DNA of 35,249 bases from Actinomycetota bacterium (GTDB taxonomy: Bacteria > Actinomycetota > Thermoleophilia > Gaiellales > F1-60-MAGs149): NCBI GenBank assembly GCA_947478745.1, contig CANJXE010000008.1:1-35249 (forward strand), given 5' to 3'. The notes beneath the pieces were generated by a model. It was not told where the DNA came from and did not search any database. It saw only the letters and a list, made by a program, of their open reading frames with translations. Positions 32,644-35,249 of this stretch are shown in pieces (the first letter of the stretch is position 1; the number at the start of each line of letters is the position of its first letter). The position numbers were made by a program, and so were the translations under genes.

Positions 32644-35249
32644 ATGACCGTCGCCCGCAAGTCGCACTCGCTGTCCCGCTCGTTGGCGGCCACGACGCTC
32701 GTGGGCGCGGCGCTGTTCGCCGGTCCGGCCGCTGTCGCGCAGGCACAGTCCGTCGAGGGTGCGCGGGAGGGCTATCCGACGCGCGCGTCCATGCGATCCG
32801 CTGTGGTGCCCGTGGCGCTGCCCGACCTGCAGACGCTCTCCTCGGCGGACGCAGCCTGCGTTGCGGACGCGGAGTACATGGCGCGCCACCTGATGTGGTC
32901 GATCGACAATCCGCGGATCAGCCAGACGACGGTTTCGCGGGTGATCCTGCGGATCAAGCGCGCCTCGGCGCCCTGCAACGACCTGCTGTTCCGCAACGGC
33001 ACGAGGGCGTATCCGGACGCCGGCATCCTCGGCGGCAATGGCTTCAGCTACGCGGCGCGGACGTGCCCGGGCACGACGCAGTGCAACGGCGGCAACGGCG
33101 GCCTCCTGCGCGGCTCCGGCGGCGACGGCCTCAACGGCGGCAGGGGCGGTAACGCAGGCTGGTACAGCGGCCATGCCGGCGACGGCGGTAATGCCGTGGC
33201 GGCGGGCACGGCGGGCGGCAGCGGCGGTCGCGCCGGGCGCTACGGCACCGGTGGCGATGGCGGTACCGGCACGGGCGGCGGCAAGGGCGGCAACGGCGGC
33301 ACGGGTGGACTGCTGCGCGGCGATGGCGGTGCCGGCGGCAACGGCGGCGACGCCGCGCAGGCCGGACAGACCGGCGGTGCCGGCGGCAGCGGCGGTCGAG
33401 TGGCGACGCGCGCGACGGGCGGCGTCGGCGGCAAGGGCGGTAACGGCGGCGCAGGTGCGGCTGGTTCCGCAACGGCGGTTGCCGGCCTCGGCGGTCGCGG
33501 TGGCATCGGCGGTGTCGGCTGGAGCAGCGGCGGTGCCGGCGGCAGCGGCGGCCACGGCGGCGCCGGCGTCGCGGGCGCAACCCCGGCTGCGCAGACGGGT
33601 GGTAACGGCAACGAAGGCACGGCTGGCGGCGCCGGAGGCGCGGGCGCCACGGGTGGCGCCGCGCTCGGACGTAACGGACGGGGCGGTGCAGCTGGCAACG
33701 GCGGCGTTGGCGGTGTCGGCGGTGCCGGCAGCGACGGCGCGAACGGCCAGCTCGTGCTTCTCGACTCCTTCGGCGTGAGCAGCGTCCGCGTTGGCGCGGG
33801 CGGCCATGGCGGCAACGGCGCAGCGGGCGGTGCCGGAGGCACTGCTGGTGTGGCCGGAACCGGCAAGCTGCCGGGCCGCAGCGGCACCGGCGGCGCCGGC
33901 GGTGCCGCCGGTGCGCCGGGCAATGGCGGCAACGGTGCCACCGGCAGTGCCGGTGGCAATGGCGGCAATCCCGGCACGCCGGGTGTCGGCGGGCCTGCAG
34001 GCGACCTTCGCGGTTCGGCGGGCGCCGCGGGCGTCGCTGTTGCCTCGGGCGGCAACGGCGGCAACGGCGGTGACGCCCTGTTCGGTGTGGGTGGCGGAGC
34101 CGGTGGCAATGGCGGCGCTGGTGTTGCTGGCAATGGTGGCAACGGTGGCAACGGCGGCTTCGGCGTCTACACCCTGCTCGGCGTGGATGGCGGCGCCGGC
34201 GGCAACGCCGGCGCCGTGGGCAACGGCGGCAACGGCGGAACAGGCGGCAGCGGCGTGGCGGGCATTGACGGGGCTGCGGGCGTGGACGGAGTTGCGGGAG
34301 GCGACGGCACCAACGGCGCCGACGGCGGCGCCGGCAGCAGTGGCGGCAACGGTGGCGCCGGGGGCCTCGGCGGCTCGATCGCCGGCAACGGCGGCAAGGG
34401 CGGAGCAGCGGGCATCGGCGCGCCGGGTGGCAATGGCGGCGCCGGTGGCGCCGGTGGGGCAGGTACTGCTGCGGCGCAAGCTGGCGGCGATGGCGGCAAT
34501 GGCGGCGCTGCTGGCGCAGCAGGACTCGCCGGCCGTCCCGGCGCTGGCGGAGCGGCGCCGGGCATCGGCACGCGCGGCAGCGACGGCGCCGACGCCCCGG
34601 CTGGCCAGTCGGGCAACGGCGGTGCCGGCGGCAGCGGCGGCAGCGGCTACGACGATCCGCTCGGCGTTGGAACGGCCGGCGGCAACGGCGGCGCGGGTGG
34701 CAGTTCCCCCGACGGTATCGCGGGCAGTGGCGGCAACGGCGGTGACGGCGGCCTCGGTGGCAATGGCAGCGACGGAACGCTGGTCATCCCTGACGGCACC
34801 GACGGTGAAGCGGGCGGTCTTGGCGGCAACGGCGGCAGAGGCGGCTCGGCTACCGCCGGTGGCACCGACGGCAACGGCGGCAACGGCGGCAACGCCGGCC
34901 TCGGCGGCAACGGCGGCAACGGCGCGGACGGCTCGGCAGGCGTATCCGGAGGCGACGGCGGCACCGGTGCCGCCGGTGCGCTGGCTGGTGCTGGCGGTGT
35001 GGCGGGTGGAGCTTCAGGGAGCGCCGGTGTCAATGGTGTCGATGGGGCCGGCGGCACTGGCGGCACTGGCGGCAACGGCGGAGACGGGACCGCGGGCGCC
35101 AACGGCGTACTGCCGGGCGCCGGTGGCGCAAATGGCGTCGGCGGCGGCGACGGCGGTGCCGGAGGCGCTGGCGGAGCCGGTGCGGCAGGCGCAGCGAGCG
35201 GCGCTGACGGCAATGGCGGTAACGCCGGTGCCGGTGGAGACGGTGGAGC
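32644..35249 (+). CDS. PE_PGRS-like glycine-rich repeat protein with Sec signal peptide, 5' part
   Basis: An open frame of 868 codons that runs off the window. Residues 1-35 are a Sec signal peptide ([20 protein letters not shown]..., cleavage likely after AQA). Residues 36-145 form a non-repetitive domain with several cysteines ([37 protein letters not shown]). Then come more than 700 residues of GGNGG/GGAGG/GGDGG repeats with occasional breaks such as GGLLRG and [10 protein letters not shown]. This is the composition and rhythm of mycobacterial PGRS domains, with likely polyglycine-II or calcium-binding roll structure, but there is no PE domain. The cysteine-bearing head suggests an extracellular folded cap. 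Function unknown; a surface or matrix protein is likely. Antisense proline-rich frames here are shadows. Confidence 0.85.
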   Translation, partial: MTVARKSHSLSRSLAATTLVGAALFAGPAAVAQAQSVEGAREGYPTRASMRSAVVPVALPDLQTLSSADAACVADAEYMARHLMWSIDNPRISQTTVSRVILRIKRASAPCNDLLFRNGTRAYPDAGILGGNGFSYAARTCPGTTQCNGGNGGLLRGSGGDGLNGGRGGNAGWYSGHAGDGGNAVAAGTAGGSGGRAGRYGTGGDGGTGTGGGKGGNGGTGGLLRGDGGAGGNGGDAAQAGQTGGAGGSGGRVATRATGGVGGKGGNGGAGAAGSATAVAGLGGRGGIGGVGWSSGGAGGSGGHGGAGVAGATPAAQTGGNGNEGTAGGAGGAGATGGAALGRNGRGGAAGNGGVGGVGGAGSDGANGQLVLLDSFGVSSVRVGAGGHGGNGAAGGAGGTAGVAGTGKLPGRSGTGGAGGAAGAPGNGGNGATGSAGGNGGNPGTPGVGGPAGDLRGSAGAAGVAVASGGNGGNGGDALFGVGGGAGGNGGAGVAGNGGNGGNGGFGVYTLLGVDGGAGGNAGAVGNGGNGGTGGSGVAGIDGAAGVDGVAGGDGTNGADGGAGSSGGNGGAGGLGGSIAGNGGKGGAAGIGAPGGNGGAGGAGGAGTAAAQAGGDGGNGGAAGAAGLAGRPGAGGAAPGIGTRGSDGADAPAGQSGNGGAGGSGGSGYDDPLGVGTAGGNGGAGGSSPDGIAGSGGNGGDGGLGGNGSDGTLVIPDGTDGEAGGLGGNGGRGGSATAGGTDGNGGNGGNAGLGGNGGNGADGSAGVSGGDGGTGAAGALAGAGGVAGGASGSAGVNGVDGAGGTGGTGGNGGDGTAGANGVLPGAGGANGVGGGDGGAGGAGGAGAAGAASGADGNGGNAGAGGDGG

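Noticed and set aside
32428-35213. Long proline-rich open frames on the minus strand
   Set aside because: They are the antisense shadow of the GGC/GGT-rich glycine repeat gene. They lack ribosome binding sites and family features, whereas the + frame has a signal peptide and is open to the window end.

Overview
The window is about 35 kb of very GC-rich, gene-dense DNA from what looks like a high-GC Gram-positive bacterium. The best guess is a deep-branching actinobacterium of the Thermoleophilia type (Solirubrobacter/Conexibacter-like). The guess rests on codon use, the recN-pyrG-ald-xerD housekeeping order, many TGATG/ATGA overlaps, leaderless-looking promoters, and secreted beta-helix and glycine-rich proteins. 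No rRNA, tRNA, CRISPR array, insertion sequence or prophage was seen.

Left part (1-15100): core genes, nearly all on the + strand. They are the recN 3' end, a cyclase-family hydrolase, pyrG, an M20 peptidase, ald, xerD, a DUF4258/DUF2283 pair, mutM, a glutaredoxin, recO, a convergent secreted glucose/sorbosone dehydrogenase-like protein, then glyQ-glyS-PPDK regulatory protein-pdxH with stop/start overlaps, and a FadR/FCD-type GntR regulator. Next come two tandem secreted right-handed beta-helix proteins (15250-18138). They share a head and a collagen-like Gly-X-Y linker but end differently, one in a FlgD/Ig-like strand region and one in an OmpA-type peptidoglycan-binding domain.

Middle part (18161-32431): a catabolic island. 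A minus-strand operon (FAH-family hydrolase, VOC extradiol dioxygenase, glutamine-synthetase-like ligase, acetoacetate-decarboxylase-family protein, aldehyde dehydrogenase) is divergent from an APC permease. Downstream lie an acyl-CoA-dehydrogenase-like flavoprotein, an alpha/beta hydrolase and a protein that closely resembles the 2,5-dihydroxypyridine dioxygenase NicX, including its H...HxD iron site. Further right an AmiE-like amidase is divergent from an HpaB-family flavin monooxygenase. The FAH-operon and hpaB-like promoters carry the same operator, CAGATTGGATACNNNATCCA, over the -10 region, so two gene groups 7 kb apart are probably one regulon. The substrate is not fixed by the sequence. 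A nitrogen-containing aromatic (hydroxyphenyl-acetamide/amine or hydroxypyridine) is the most economical idea.

The island also holds recX, a stand-alone Lrp/AsnC ligand-binding domain, a 34-bp perfect inverted repeat built from two REP-like hairpins at the recX end, and a 37-bp tandem repeat with palindromic cores. The right end (32644-35249, open at the window edge) is a PE_PGRS-like glycine/asparagine-rich protein that carries a normal Sec signal peptide instead of a PE domain.
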